This document shows, in pieces, positions 1 through 7,708 of a stretch of 22,066 nucleotides of DNA (its first letter is position 1; each line of letters begins with the position of its first letter). The DNA comes from Oscillospiraceae bacterium (GTDB lineage Bacteria; Bacillota; Clostridia; Saccharofermentanales; Saccharofermentanaceae). The translations under genes were made by a program, and so were the position numbers. Where the stretch lies: assembly GCA_902782985.1 (NCBI GenBank), contig CACZPC010000076.1:1-22066 (forward strand), given 5' to 3'. The notes beneath the pieces are model-generated. The model had not been told where the DNA came from and ran no database searches. It saw only the letters and a list, made by a program, of their open reading frames with translations.

Positions 1-396
1 GCAAGCTTTGACATAGTTCTTGCCGACGTGCCTTGCAGCGGCTTAGGACTTATGTCCGGAAAGCCCGATATCAGGCACTCCATCTCATATGAGAGGATCA
101 GTGAGCTTATTCCCAAGCAGAGGCTCATCCTGGATAATGCATCAGAGTATGTTAAGAGCGGAGGTACGCTTATCTACAGTACCTGCACCGTCAACCGTGA
201 TGAGAATGAGGAACAGGTAAGAGCATTCCTGGATGATCATCCGGATTTTTATGCAGAAGATATAACGCCATTCCTGCCTGACAGGCTTATAATCGATGAG
301 AAAAGAAGTGAAGACATTAAGGGCGGCATGATAACGCTCCTGCCCGATATAGACCTGTGCGAAGGATTCTTTATCGCCAGGATGAAGAGGAGATAA
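1..396 (+). CDS. rsmB: 16S rRNA (cytosine-C5)-methyltransferase RsmB, C-terminal part
   Basis: This is the 3' end of a gene whose start lies before the window; frame 1 is open from the first base to the TAA at 394-396. The visible 131 residues are the C-terminal half of the Rossmann-fold methyltransferase domain. They include motif IV, DVPCSGLG (bases about 28-51), and motif VI, YSTCT (about 175-189). In this family the motif VI cysteine attacks C6 of the target cytosine and the motif IV cysteine helps release the product. RsmB methylates C967 of 16S rRNA (E. coli numbering) using S-adenosylmethionine. The downstream order rlmN-prpC-pknB-rsgA-rpe-thiN matches the Firmicutes operon in which rsmB sits, which separates it from other m5C methyltransferases such as RsmF. 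The N-terminal NusB-like domain is outside the window, so its presence is assumed. Confidence 0.92.
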   Translation, partial: ASFDIVLADVPCSGLGLMSGKPDIRHSISYERISELIPKQRLILDNASEYVKSGGTLIYSTCTVNRDENEEQVRAFLDDHPDFYAEDITPFLPDRLIIDEKRSEDIKGGMITLLPDIDLCEGFFIARMKRR

Positions 397-398
397 CA

Positions 399-1445
399 GT
401 GGATAACAGGAAATTTTGTCTCGATCTTACCGGGAAAGACATTGAGAAGTGGTGCCTTGATAAGGGCTACCCGAAGTTCCGCGCAGGTCAGATACATAAG
501 TGGCTGAGCTCCGGCGTCATTAAGACGGAGGAGATGACTAATATTCCTCAGGCCATGAGAGATGAGCTTGAGAAGGACTTTTCCTTCGGCTCCATGAACG
601 TTATACATGAATTCGTATCTCAGATCGACGGTACGGTCAAGCTCGTCTATTCTCTTTGGGACGGCAATATCATCGAGAGCGTTGTCATGAGATATAAGAC
701 AGGCCTTTCGATATGTATATCTTCTCAGGCAGGATGCAAGATGGGCTGTACTTTCTGCGCTTCTGCCCACGCGGGCTTCGGAAGATCCCTTACTGCCGGC
801 GAAATGCTCGGTCAGGTACTCCTTTCGCAGCGCCATATGAATGAGAAGATCAGGAGTGTCGTCGTCATGGGTATCGGTGAGCCTTTTGATAATTTCGATA
901 ATCTTCTGGGCTTTATCGGTATGCTGACCGATCCCGAAGGTCCGGGCCTCGGAGCAAGACATATTACCGTATCCACATGCGGCCTTATCCCCAGGATCAA
1001 AGAGTTTACGGCTCTTAAGTCTCAGGTCAATCTTGCTATATCGCTTCATGCTCCTAATGACGAGCTCAGAAAGGAACTTATGCCGGTTCCGGCACACTAT
1101 GCGCTGAGGGATCTTATGGATGCCTGCAGGGAATATACCAAGGTCACCGGACGACGTATCACTTTTGAATATTCGCTCTTTGACGAGGTCAATGACACCA
1201 TAGCGTGTGCCGATCAGCTTCAAAAGCTCCTTAAGGGTATGAATTGCCACGTGAATCTTATCGCCGCCAATGAATTTGACGGCAGCCCCTATAAGCGATG
1301 CCGCAAGAAGAGGATAGAAGTATTCAGGAATGCTCTGGAGCAGCGCGGGATCAATGCCACTCTGCGAAGGGAAATGGGAAGTGATATAATGGCTGCATGC
1401 GGACAGCTGCGCCGCGGCATAGAGCAAGGAGATAAGGGAAAATGA
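399..1445 (+). CDS. rlmN: Dual-specificity 23S rRNA/tRNA adenine-C2 methyltransferase RlmN
   Basis: A radical SAM enzyme that methylates C2 of A2503 in 23S rRNA and of A37 in some tRNAs. The start chosen is GTG at 399, two bases after the rsmB stop, because AGAGGAG lies about 7 bases upstream and the 348-residue product matches the usual length; an in-frame GTG at 357 inside rsmB is possible but has no such site. From the 399 start, the [4Fe-4S] cluster motif CKMGCTFC gives C113, C117 and C120. The two catalytic cysteines appear as C106 (in SICISSQAGC) and C334 (in IMAACGQL), the latter being the methyl-carrying residue in the family. Both are intact, so the enzyme should be active. The stop codon overlaps the next gene's ATG (ATGA at 1442-1445), implying coupled translation with the phosphatase gene. 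Confidence 0.95.
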   Translation: MDNRKFCLDLTGKDIEKWCLDKGYPKFRAGQIHKWLSSGVIKTEEMTNIPQAMRDELEKDFSFGSMNVIHEFVSQIDGTVKLVYSLWDGNIIESVVMRYKTGLSICISSQAGCKMGCTFCASAHAGFGRSLTAGEMLGQVLLSQRHMNEKIRSVVVMGIGEPFDNFDNLLGFIGMLTDPEGPGLGARHITVSTCGLIPRIKEFTALKSQVNLAISLHAPNDELRKELMPVPAHYALRDLMDACREYTKVTGRRITFEYSLFDEVNDTIACADQLQKLLKGMNCHVNLIAANEFDGSPYKRCRKKRIEVFRNALEQRGINATLRREMGSDIMAACGQLRRGIEQGDKGK

Positions 1446-2194
1446 GATCTGCCGGCAGGTCCGAGACCGGTAAGGTGAGGACCAACAACGAAGATAATTA
1501 TCAGATTCTGGATACCGGGAAGTCATGTGTTATGGTGCTTGCCGACGGTATCGGAGGAGTCTGCGGCGGTGAGATCGCCAGTAAGATCGCCGTGGATACG
1601 GTCCTTGAAGAGATCAGATCAGAGGAGCGCTTCGATACTTTGGCTGAAGAGGAACTTAAGAAGTTTCTGGATAATATCTTTCGAAAGGCTAACGTAGCCA
1701 TCCTCAAGAAGGCTTTGAGCGATACGTCACTGATGGGGATGGGCACGACGCTGACAGTAGCCGTTGTCAGGGGGACAAGAGTTCTGATATCACACATGGG
1801 GGACTGCAGGGCATATCTTATCCACGGTTCATCCATGACCCAGATATCGGCTGATCATACATATGCTGCAGAGCTTCTGAGGAGCGCATCGATCACCAAA
1901 GAGGAATTCGAGACGCACCCCGAACGACACACACTTGTAAAGTCCCTGGGGGAAAATGCGTTTCTTATACCGGATCATTACGAGTATAATATAATATACG
2001 GAGATATGCTCATGTTGTGCACGGACGGACTTTATTCTTTCGTGCCGGATGATGATATCAGGAAGTCCCTCAAGCAGAGGAACGACCTCGAGGATTGTCT
2101 CGATAATCTGTTCGCTGCGGCATACGAAGCCGGAAGCGATGACAATATTACGGTCCTGCTGGCACATGTGACACCGGGACCTGCTAAGCATTAA
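1442..2194 (+). CDS. prpC: PP2C-family Ser/Thr protein phosphatase (PrpC/Stp)
   Basis: A 250-residue stand-alone PP2C (PPM) phosphatase, the usual size for bacterial PrpC/Stp. It removes phosphate from Ser/Thr on proteins phosphorylated by the kinase encoded immediately downstream, and often from the kinase itself. The metal-binding motifs are in order: RTNNEDNY (residues 13-20), ADGIGG (34-39, with D35 and G36 as metal ligands), GMGTTL (99-104), GDCRAYL (120-126), SADHT (136-140), CTDGL (193-197, D195) and DDNITV (233-238, D234). No membrane segment or signal peptide is seen, so it is cytosolic. It overlaps rlmN by four bases and ends 14 bases before pknB, with AAGGAG between them. The phosphatase-kinase pair inside this ribosome-maturation operon is the standard Firmicutes arrangement. 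Confidence 0.95.
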   Translation: MRSAGRSETGKVRTNNEDNYQILDTGKSCVMVLADGIGGVCGGEIASKIAVDTVLEEIRSEERFDTLAEEELKKFLDNIFRKANVAILKKALSDTSLMGMGTTLTVAVVRGTRVLISHMGDCRAYLIHGSSMTQISADHTYAAELLRSASITKEEFETHPERHTLVKSLGENAFLIPDHYEYNIIYGDMLMLCTDGLYSFVPDDDIRKSLKQRNDLEDCLDNLFAAAYEAGSDDNITVLLAHVTPGPAKH

Positions 2195-2208
2195 AGGAGC
2201 AAGCTTAT

Positions 2209-4356
2209 ATGAGTGTACAAGGCCCTGAGGGCATGATATTTGCCGGGAAGTACAAGATTAACAAGCTTATCGGAAGAGGCGGAATGGCCAATGTTTATCT
2301 CGGAACCGATATGGGATCCGGGATCAAGGTCGCTATCAAGATATTAAAGCCCGAATTTTCGGCTGACGAGGAGTTCATCAGGAGATTCGATACGGAGGCG
2401 AAGGCTGTTTCTTCGCTCAATCACGCGAATATCGTTAAGGTCTTCGGCGTCGGTCATGAAGGTAACTTCAGATATATAGTTCAGGAATATGTTGACGGTA
2501 TTACCGTTAAGGAGCTCATCAATCAGAACGGACATCTTGACTGGAAGGTTGCAGTTCCGATCGTTATTCAGGTCGGCATGGCTCTTGAATATGCTCATAA
2601 GAACGGCATAGTCCACAGAGATATCAAGCCGCAGAATATCCTTATTTCCAGAGATCGTATCGCAAAGATCACGGACTTCGGTATTGCAAGAGCTTCCACG
2701 GGAAGCACAATCACTATGACATCCGGAGGAGCGATGGGCTCTGTTCATTACTTCTCGCCCGAGCAGGCAAGAGGCGGTAATGTAGGTCCCGCTTCCGATA
2801 TCTATTCAGTCGGTATCATGCTTTTCGAGATGGTAACGGGAAGAGTTCCCTTTGACGGTGATTCCAATGTTGCCATTGCCGTCAAGCATCTGCAGGAGAA
2901 GCCGCCGATGGCTTCGTCCTTCGTTCCGGATATTCCCGCCGGACTTGATTCGATCATCCTTAAGTGTATGCAGAAGACTCCCGATAAGAGATATTCTTCA
3001 ATGCGCCAGATGGTTACGGAGCTGGATGCTCTTATGGTCGATCCCAACGGCGTATACGGCGTAGTCAATAACGAGATAACCGCAGAGCCTGAAGAGCCTC
3101 AGGATATCTCTTTCAGGCAGGATCCCAACTATGAGAAGATCGGTGATCTTGAGAAATCTGCCGAAGCCAGGAGAAGGTCCAGATTCAGGGATAATATCGT
3201 TCTCGTACTTATAATCGTATGTATCGTTGGCGTTCTTGTGGGACTTGGTACTCTTATCGTCACATCCATAAAGAGTGCGACGTCGATCCAGAAGAATCAG
3301 GACTATACGGTCCGTAATTATGTAGGTCTTACCAAGGAAGAAGTCCAGGAAGAACTTGAGAACAACGGCATTACATATGAATTCGTAAATGAAGCAAGAA
3401 GCGATGTGGATCCGGGCATCATCCTCGCACAGAATATCGAAGAGGGTATGGTCATCAAGGCAGGATCCAACGTACATAAGCTCGTACTTACAGTATCCGT
3501 AGCTCCCGATTCGCTGACTCTTATGGACTATGAGGGTATCCCTTATACCGATGCATATTCCAGCCTTCAGGCTCAGGGACTTAATGTCGATTTCTTTACA
3601 GAAGAGAATGAAGACGTTGAAGCCGGTGTCGTCATCAGGACAGAACCGCCCGCAGGATCTACTGTCGTTCCCGGTTCTACCGTCGTAGTCGTATATGCCA
3701 AGGAACCTTCCAGTGCCACGATCCCCGATCTTGAGGGTATGACACTTGAAGAGGCAAGAGAAGAACTTGAGGAACTTGATATCATCATCGATCCCATCGA
3801 CGGCGCACCTGAGGTCACTTCTCTTCCCGAGAGCCAGCAGTATGTAATCCTTACCGATCCGCCGGCAGGTATCTCAATTCCCAGAAGATCCTCCATCAAG
3901 GTCTATGTAGGTACATGGGAAGATGTCGAGCGCGGCGGAACACCTACGCCTACTCCTATCATGGTCACTGTCGAGGGTGAAGCCAGCGGCGGCGGATATG
4001 TCGAGGGCGGAGGAGAATATGCTCCCGGCGAGCAGTTTACGCTTACTGCTCATGCCAATGAGGGCTGGACTTTCCAGCACTGGGTAAATGAGAACGGTGA
4101 TATCGTCTGGTATCAGGAGACATTGCAGTTCACTGTTTCCACACCTGATGAGGATGATGAATCACCTTCGCAGACATATACGGCAGTATTCTCGCAGGAT
4201 CCCACACCTACACCGGTTCCTACGGATACGCCAACACCGACTCCCGTACCGCCCCCTTCGGATACTCAGTCTACACAGTCGGACAACGGACAGCAGGATT
4301 GGAACCAGGGCGGAGATCAAGGTTGGGGACAACCGGGTCCCGGCGGCGGTTTCTGA
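2209..4356 (+). CDS. pknB: PASTA-domain Ser/Thr protein kinase PknB/PrkC with an extra C-terminal InlB-like domain
   Basis: A 715-residue transmembrane Hanks-type kinase. The cytosolic kinase domain covers about residues 14-275: glycine loop GRGGMANVY (22-30), VAIK with K44, HRDIKPQN with catalytic D138, DFG with D156, and SPEQA (183-187). One membrane helix lies at about 329-353. Outside are three PASTA repeats at about 365-431, 434-499 and 502-570; in this family they sense muropeptides or lipid II and link growth and germination to the cell wall. Then comes a segment at about 584-663 with GGGYVEGGGEYAPGEQFTL and a later W-x-x-x-x-G, which resembles the divergent InlB B-repeat, flanked by two Thr-Pro-rich linkers (578-583 and 664-684). 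The protein ends in a Gln/Gly/Trp-rich tail. PrkC homologues normally stop after the PASTA repeats, so the tail is unusual. The stop overlaps the rsgA start (TGATG). Confidence 0.95.
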   Translation: MSVQGPEGMIFAGKYKINKLIGRGGMANVYLGTDMGSGIKVAIKILKPEFSADEEFIRRFDTEAKAVSSLNHANIVKVFGVGHEGNFRYIVQEYVDGITVKELINQNGHLDWKVAVPIVIQVGMALEYAHKNGIVHRDIKPQNILISRDRIAKITDFGIARASTGSTITMTSGGAMGSVHYFSPEQARGGNVGPASDIYSVGIMLFEMVTGRVPFDGDSNVAIAVKHLQEKPPMASSFVPDIPAGLDSIILKCMQKTPDKRYSSMRQMVTELDALMVDPNGVYGVVNNEITAEPEEPQDISFRQDPNYEKIGDLEKSAEARRRSRFRDNIVLVLIIVCIVGVLVGLGTLIVTSIKSATSIQKNQDYTVRNYVGLTKEEVQEELENNGITYEFVNEARSDVDPGIILAQNIEEGMVIKAGSNVHKLVLTVSVAPDSLTLMDYEGIPYTDAYSSLQAQGLNVDFFTEENEDVEAGVVIRTEPPAGSTVVPGSTVVVVYAKEPSSATIPDLEGMTLEEAREELEELDIIIDPIDGAPEVTSLPESQQYVILTDPPAGISIPRRSSIKVYVGTWEDVERGGTPTPTPIMVTVEGEASGGGYVEGGGEYAPGEQFTLTAHANEGWTFQHWVNENGDIVWYQETLQFTVSTPDEDDESPSQTYTAVFSQDPTPTPVPTDTPTPTPVPPPSDTQSTQSDNGQQDWNQGGDQGWGQPGPGGGF

Positions 4357-5264
4357 TGCAGGAGATGACAGAAGGAATAATAACAAAAGGAGTAGGAGGC
4401 ACTTACACTGTAAGAGTCTCCTCTTCTGATGTCAGGCTCTGTCAGATCAGAGGCGGAATAAGACGCAAGGGATTGACTCCCGCTGTCGGAGATAAGGTCA
4501 CGATAGCTCCTTCGGGAGATCCGGATGTCCCGTATGTCCTGGAGAAGATCCATCCTCGAAAGAATTCTCTTGTGAGACCTCCTCTGGCTAATATCGATAC
4601 TCTCGTACTCGTATTTGCGGTCAAAGATCCTGTGCCTGATCTTAAGCTTCTTGATAAGATGCTCATAATATGTTCTACGATGGACATACGCCCCGTGATC
4701 GTATTCTCTAAGGAGGATATGGATAAAGAGACTGCAAATGATCTTTATGAGGTGTATAATGCAGCAGGCTTTACGACATTCGTATCCAATATCGAGTCTC
4801 CCGTCACCGAGGAAGAGATAAGAGCCGTTACGGGATCAGGTCTTACCGGACTTGCAGGACCTTCGGGAGTCGGCAAGAGTACGCTGTGTAATCATCTGCT
4901 CGGTCAGGAGATGATGAAGACCGGCGATATCAGCGACAGGCTCGGAAGAGGCAAGCATACCACCAGGCATGTGGAGCTTTTCGAGTTCGGAGACGGATTT
5001 ATTACCGATACGCCCGGCTTTACGTCACTTGATCTTTTTGAGCTCGGTATAGACTATAAGCAGGTCATAGGCGGTTATCCGGAGATCGGAGAACTTGCCG
5101 CAGGATGCAGATTCGATGACTGCAGACACATCTCGGAGCGTGACTGCGCCGTCAGGGAAGAAGTCGGCAGGGCGATAGACAAAGGACGATACGAGAGATA
5201 CAGCGAATTCTGTGAATTCCTGTACAGCCAGAGAAATAATTACACCGGAGGTGTTCGTAAATGA
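4356..5264 (+). CDS. rsgA: Ribosome small subunit-dependent GTPase RsgA
   Basis: A circularly permuted GTPase of 302 residues that checks late 30S assembly and releases assembly factors. The start is taken as ATG 4356, overlapping the pknB stop; ATG 4365 is an alternative but has its purine tract directly against it, and an in-frame ATG at 4299 would extend into pknB. Order of parts: N-terminal OB-fold (about 1-70), G4-like SKED (118-121, where NKxD or TKxD is usual), P-loop GPSGVGKST (168-176), then G3 DTPG (218-221). The C-terminal zinc site is C251, C256, H258 and C264, the expected Cx4CxHx5C pattern. The G4-G1-G3 order is diagnostic. It overlaps rpe by four bases (ATGA), so the two are probably coupled. 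The SKED variant keeps the lysine and aspartate and is unlikely to abolish guanine binding. Confidence 0.95.
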   Translation: MQEMTEGIITKGVGGTYTVRVSSSDVRLCQIRGGIRRKGLTPAVGDKVTIAPSGDPDVPYVLEKIHPRKNSLVRPPLANIDTLVLVFAVKDPVPDLKLLDKMLIICSTMDIRPVIVFSKEDMDKETANDLYEVYNAAGFTTFVSNIESPVTEEEIRAVTGSGLTGLAGPSGVGKSTLCNHLLGQEMMKTGDISDRLGRGKHTTRHVELFEFGDGFITDTPGFTSLDLFELGIDYKQVIGGYPEIGELAAGCRFDDCRHISERDCAVREEVGRAIDKGRYERYSEFCEFLYSQRNNYTGGVRK

Positions 5265-5938
5265 ACAATGAACTGAAGATAGTTCCTTCTATACTTTCAG
5301 CGGATTTTGCAAATCTCGGAAGGGATATCGCGGCGATCGAGAATGACTGCGAAGCTCTTCATATAGACATAATGGACGGTCACTATGTGCCGAACCTTTC
5401 AATGGGTGTTCCGGTAGTCAAGTCTATTCGAAAGGTATCAAAGCTCACATTCGATACGCATCTCATGATCACTAATCCGGAGGATTTCATAAAGCCTTTC
5501 GCCGAGGCGGGATCTGATATGATCACATTCCATATCGAGTGTACAAAGGATGCCGAAGCTCTTATCGCGGACATCAGAAAGCTCGGTGTAAAGGCCGGTG
5601 TGGCGATACATCCCGATACTCCTATTGAGGTGCTTGCTCCTTTCTGCAAGAAGGGCGCATGTGATCTGATACTCATAATGTGCGTTAATCCCGGATTCGG
5701 AGAGCAGAGTTTTATGGAATCCGCTTATGACAGGATCAGAGCAGTAAGGAAGATGCTGGATGATGATTCTTCCGAGGCACTTCTCGCGATCGACGGAGGT
5801 ATCAGACCTTCAAATATCGCTTCGGCAGCAGAAGCCGGTGCGAGACATATCGTAGCCGGCAGTGCGGTGTTCAAGAGTGAAGATCCCGGTGCTACCGTAA
5901 GGAAGCTTACAAAGCTCGGTAATGATTCCATAAGATGA
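5261..5938 (+). CDS. rpe: Ribulose-phosphate 3-epimerase
   Basis: A cytosolic TIM-barrel enzyme of 225 residues that interconverts D-ribulose 5-phosphate and D-xylulose 5-phosphate in the pentose phosphate pathway. Signature segments are PSILSADF (9-16), HIDIMDGHYVPN (34-45) with H35 and D37, DTHLMI (65-70) with H67, MCVNPGFGEQSF (140-151) and IDGGI (177-181) with D178. H35, D37, H67 and D178 are the metal and acid/base residues of the family, and all are present. CCGGAGGTG lies about 10 bases before the ATG. The gene overlaps rsgA upstream and thiN downstream by four bases each, as in the Bacillus yloQ-rpe-yloS order, so it is translated from the same operon messenger. Confidence 0.96.
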   Translation: MNNELKIVPSILSADFANLGRDIAAIENDCEALHIDIMDGHYVPNLSMGVPVVKSIRKVSKLTFDTHLMITNPEDFIKPFAEAGSDMITFHIECTKDAEALIADIRKLGVKAGVAIHPDTPIEVLAPFCKKGACDLILIMCVNPGFGEQSFMESAYDRIRAVRKMLDDDSSEALLAIDGGIRPSNIASAAEAGARHIVAGSAVFKSEDPGATVRKLTKLGNDSIR

Positions 5939-6597
5939 CGACAGCTGTAATCGCCGGCGGTCCCGATATAGATCTTGATGCTGCATTCTGTATCTGTCAG
6001 GATGCGGATATGGTCATCTGTGCAGACAGCGGTGCCGAGCATGCCCTCAGAGCAGGGATAAGGATAGATAAGCTCATAGGAGATCTGGATTCCTTATCAG
6101 CTGAGGCGAAGGCTGTGATCGATCAGCGCGGTATAGAGACCGAAGTTTATCCTGTTGAGAAGGATATGACCGATACCGAACTTGCTTTAAGACAGATACC
6201 CGATGATCATGAGATAAGGCTTATCTGTTCTTTCGGAGGTCGCCTCGATCATCTGATGACTAATATCCTGCTTGCGGTAAAGCTGCGAAGTGAAGGCAGG
6301 GATATAACTCTTACGGACGGTATTACGGATGTGATACCCATGAGCGGTAAAGATAAGATCGAAGTCGGCGGTATTATGAGTCCTGAGAAGCTGACGGTAT
6401 CACTGATACCCGTAAACTTCGATTCTCCCGTGAAGGGCGTCGTTTCCCGGGGACTATATTATGAGCTTAACGGACAGGATCTTACGGCAGGATCATCTTT
6501 TTCCAACAGCAATAAGATCAAGGATGGTGAGACCTCATTCAGCATAAGTATCGAAGGCGGGCAAATGGCTGTCGTTATTGCACCTTCTGACAATTGA
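5935..6597 (+). CDS. thiN: Thiamine pyrophosphokinase
   Basis: A 220-residue enzyme that transfers pyrophosphate from ATP to thiamine, making thiamine diphosphate, the cofactor of transketolase among others. That partner enzyme shares the pentose phosphate pathway with the neighbouring rpe product. Family motifs are CADSGAEHAL (29-38) with D31, GDLDS (49-53), EKDMTDTEL (75-83) and FGGRLDH (100-106); these carry the metal-binding and ATP-binding acidic residues. Length is normal for bacterial TPK. The start ATG overlaps the rpe stop by four bases (ATGA). It is the last gene of the operon: about 156 bases without a gene follow, including a terminator-like hairpin at 6682-6726. Confidence 0.93.
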   Translation: MTTAVIAGGPDIDLDAAFCICQDADMVICADSGAEHALRAGIRIDKLIGDLDSLSAEAKAVIDQRGIETEVYPVEKDMTDTELALRQIPDDHEIRLICSFGGRLDHLMTNILLAVKLRSEGRDITLTDGITDVIPMSGKDKIEVGGIMSPEKLTVSLIPVNFDSPVKGVVSRGLYYELNGQDLTAGSSFSNSNKIKDGETSFSISIEGGQMAVVIAPSDN

Positions 6598-6637
6598 TCC
6601 TTTGATGCGGCATCGTAAAAACGGTACTTTTTTGCCG

Positions 6638-6671
6638 TTGCAAAAGGGCAGAGAGCCAATTAACATATAAT
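6638..6671 (+). promoter_or_regulatory. Weak candidate promoter before the DUF5688 gene
   Basis: A perfect -10 hexamer TATAAT lies at 6666-6671. The best -35-like word, TTGCAA at 6638-6643, is 22 bases away, which is too far for a standard sigma-A promoter; at 17 bases only AAAGGG is found. If used, transcription would start near 6678 and run straight into the hairpin at 6682-6726. The case rests mainly on the -10 match. Confidence 0.25.
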
Positions 6672-6681
6672 CGTGTACACA

Positions 6682-6726
6682 GAAAACGACCGTGTCGGAC
6701 ATTGAGTCCGATGCGGTTTTATTTTG
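6682..6726 (+). terminator. Rho-independent terminator after the housekeeping operon
   Basis: ACCG-TG-TCGGAC and GTCCGA-TG-CGGT (6689-6700 and 6706-6717) form a stem with one internal TG/TG mismatch and a five-base loop ATTGA. An A run lies before it and TTTTATTTT follows. The U-rich tail suits plus-strand termination after thiN. The flanking A and T runs could extend the stem. Confidence 0.7.
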
Positions 6727-6753
6727 CCTGAAATCCAAAAGGAGGATCATTTA

Positions 6754-7689
6754 ATGGATTATGAAAGTTTTAAGAAGAAGGTAAGCCGGGATTTTATGTG
6801 CTACCTTGGTGAAGGATTCGAGAAGTATGAAGTCAAGGAAGTACCTTATGAGAAGCGCGGTAAGAAATGTGACGGCTTCAGTCTTATGCTCCCGGCAGTA
6901 AACGGCAGGAGTATTCTCCCCACCTTATGCATCAATGAGATGTATGACAGATATAAAAGAACCGGAGATTTTGAAGGTGAGATGATCAAGGCCGCTCAGG
7001 TCATGAAGAATGGTGTTACTTACGGGGCACGCCTTCTTCCCGCATCGGATTATACAAAAGCCGAAGGCAGGATCGTATATCAGCTGATCAATACGGCGGA
7101 GAACGGATCTCTTCTGGAAGAAGTGCCTCACAGGAAATTCTTGGATCTGTCGATAGTATACAGATGGGCTGTCGATTTTTCCTCTGACGGAGTCGCAAGT
7201 GTACTGGTAAATAACGATCTCGCATCTATCCTCGATATGGATGAGGAGGATCTTTATAATGCGGCATTTAAGAATACAAGAAAGCTCCTTCCGCCGGTAT
7301 TCAGGGATATCAGGGAGATGCTAGGGGATATGATGACGGACGAGGAAGAGAAGGCGATGCTTGAAGATATGCCCGTGGAGCAGAAGCTTTATGTCGTAAC
7401 TAACAGATATAACTTTGCAGGTGCCTCGGTGCTTCTTTACGAAGACATACTTAATGATATATCGACAGAGCTGGGATCTGATCTTTATATCCTTCCTGCT
7501 TCAATCAATGAGGTCCTGGTCCTTACGGTATCTCACGATAAGGATCCGGACGCGCTGGCCAATATCGTAAATGAGATCAATGAGTGCGACGTGGATGAAT
7601 CGGACAGGCTGTCGAACAGTGTCTATTTTTACAGTGCTTCCAGCCGGAAGATCTATATAGCTGCCGGAGAATACTGCACGGCCGAATAA
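6754..7689 (+). CDS. DUF5688 family protein
   Basis: A 311-residue soluble protein of unknown function. ATG 6754 is chosen because AAAAGGAGG lies 8 bases upstream; an upstream in-frame TTG at 6724 lies in the terminator tail. The overall layout matches DUF5688 proteins as I know them from gut Lachnospiraceae: an N-terminal Lys/Glu-rich region (MDYESFKKKV), a middle segment around LPTLCINEMYDRY, and a C-terminal alpha/beta part with LYILPASINEVLVL and a region ending NSVYFYSASSRKIYIA. No catalytic motif, signal peptide or membrane segment is visible. It lies 19 bases upstream of a surface adhesin gene and may share its messenger, but nothing in the sequence ties their functions together. The family assignment comes from memory of these segments, without a profile search. 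Confidence 0.75.
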   Translation: MDYESFKKKVSRDFMCYLGEGFEKYEVKEVPYEKRGKKCDGFSLMLPAVNGRSILPTLCINEMYDRYKRTGDFEGEMIKAAQVMKNGVTYGARLLPASDYTKAEGRIVYQLINTAENGSLLEEVPHRKFLDLSIVYRWAVDFSSDGVASVLVNNDLASILDMDEEDLYNAAFKNTRKLLPPVFRDIREMLGDMMTDEEEKAMLEDMPVEQKLYVVTNRYNFAGASVLLYEDILNDISTELGSDLYILPASINEVLVLTVSHDKDPDALANIVNEINECDVDESDRLSNSVYFYSASSRKIYIAAGEYCTAE

Positions 7690-7708
7690 GCGAAAGGAGA
7701 CATGACAT

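Noticed and set aside
357..398. Earlier GTG start for rlmN inside rsmB
   Set aside because: GTG 399 has a well-placed AGAGGAG and gives the normal family length; the extension adds residues that look like out-of-frame rsmB.
249..1526. Long open frame of 425 codons on the minus strand opposite rlmN
   Set aside because: It is fully antisense to rlmN, whose radical SAM motifs are intact; the product is low in recognisable motifs and the openness follows from rlmN codon use.
3944..4260. Thr-Pro codon repeats in pknB as a DNA repeat or CRISPR-like array
   Set aside because: They are short, irregular and in frame, explained by the TPTPTP linkers of the protein; no spaced direct repeats are present.
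4299..4355. Earlier start for rsgA inside pknB
   Set aside because: The added 19 residues (Arg/Gly-rich) are a shifted reading of the kinase's Gly-rich tail and have no ribosome site.
4700..4730. RsgA G4 motif SKED as a sign of loss of function
   Set aside because: The lysine and aspartate that contact guanine are kept, related proteins use TKxD, and all other GTPase motifs and the zinc site are intact.
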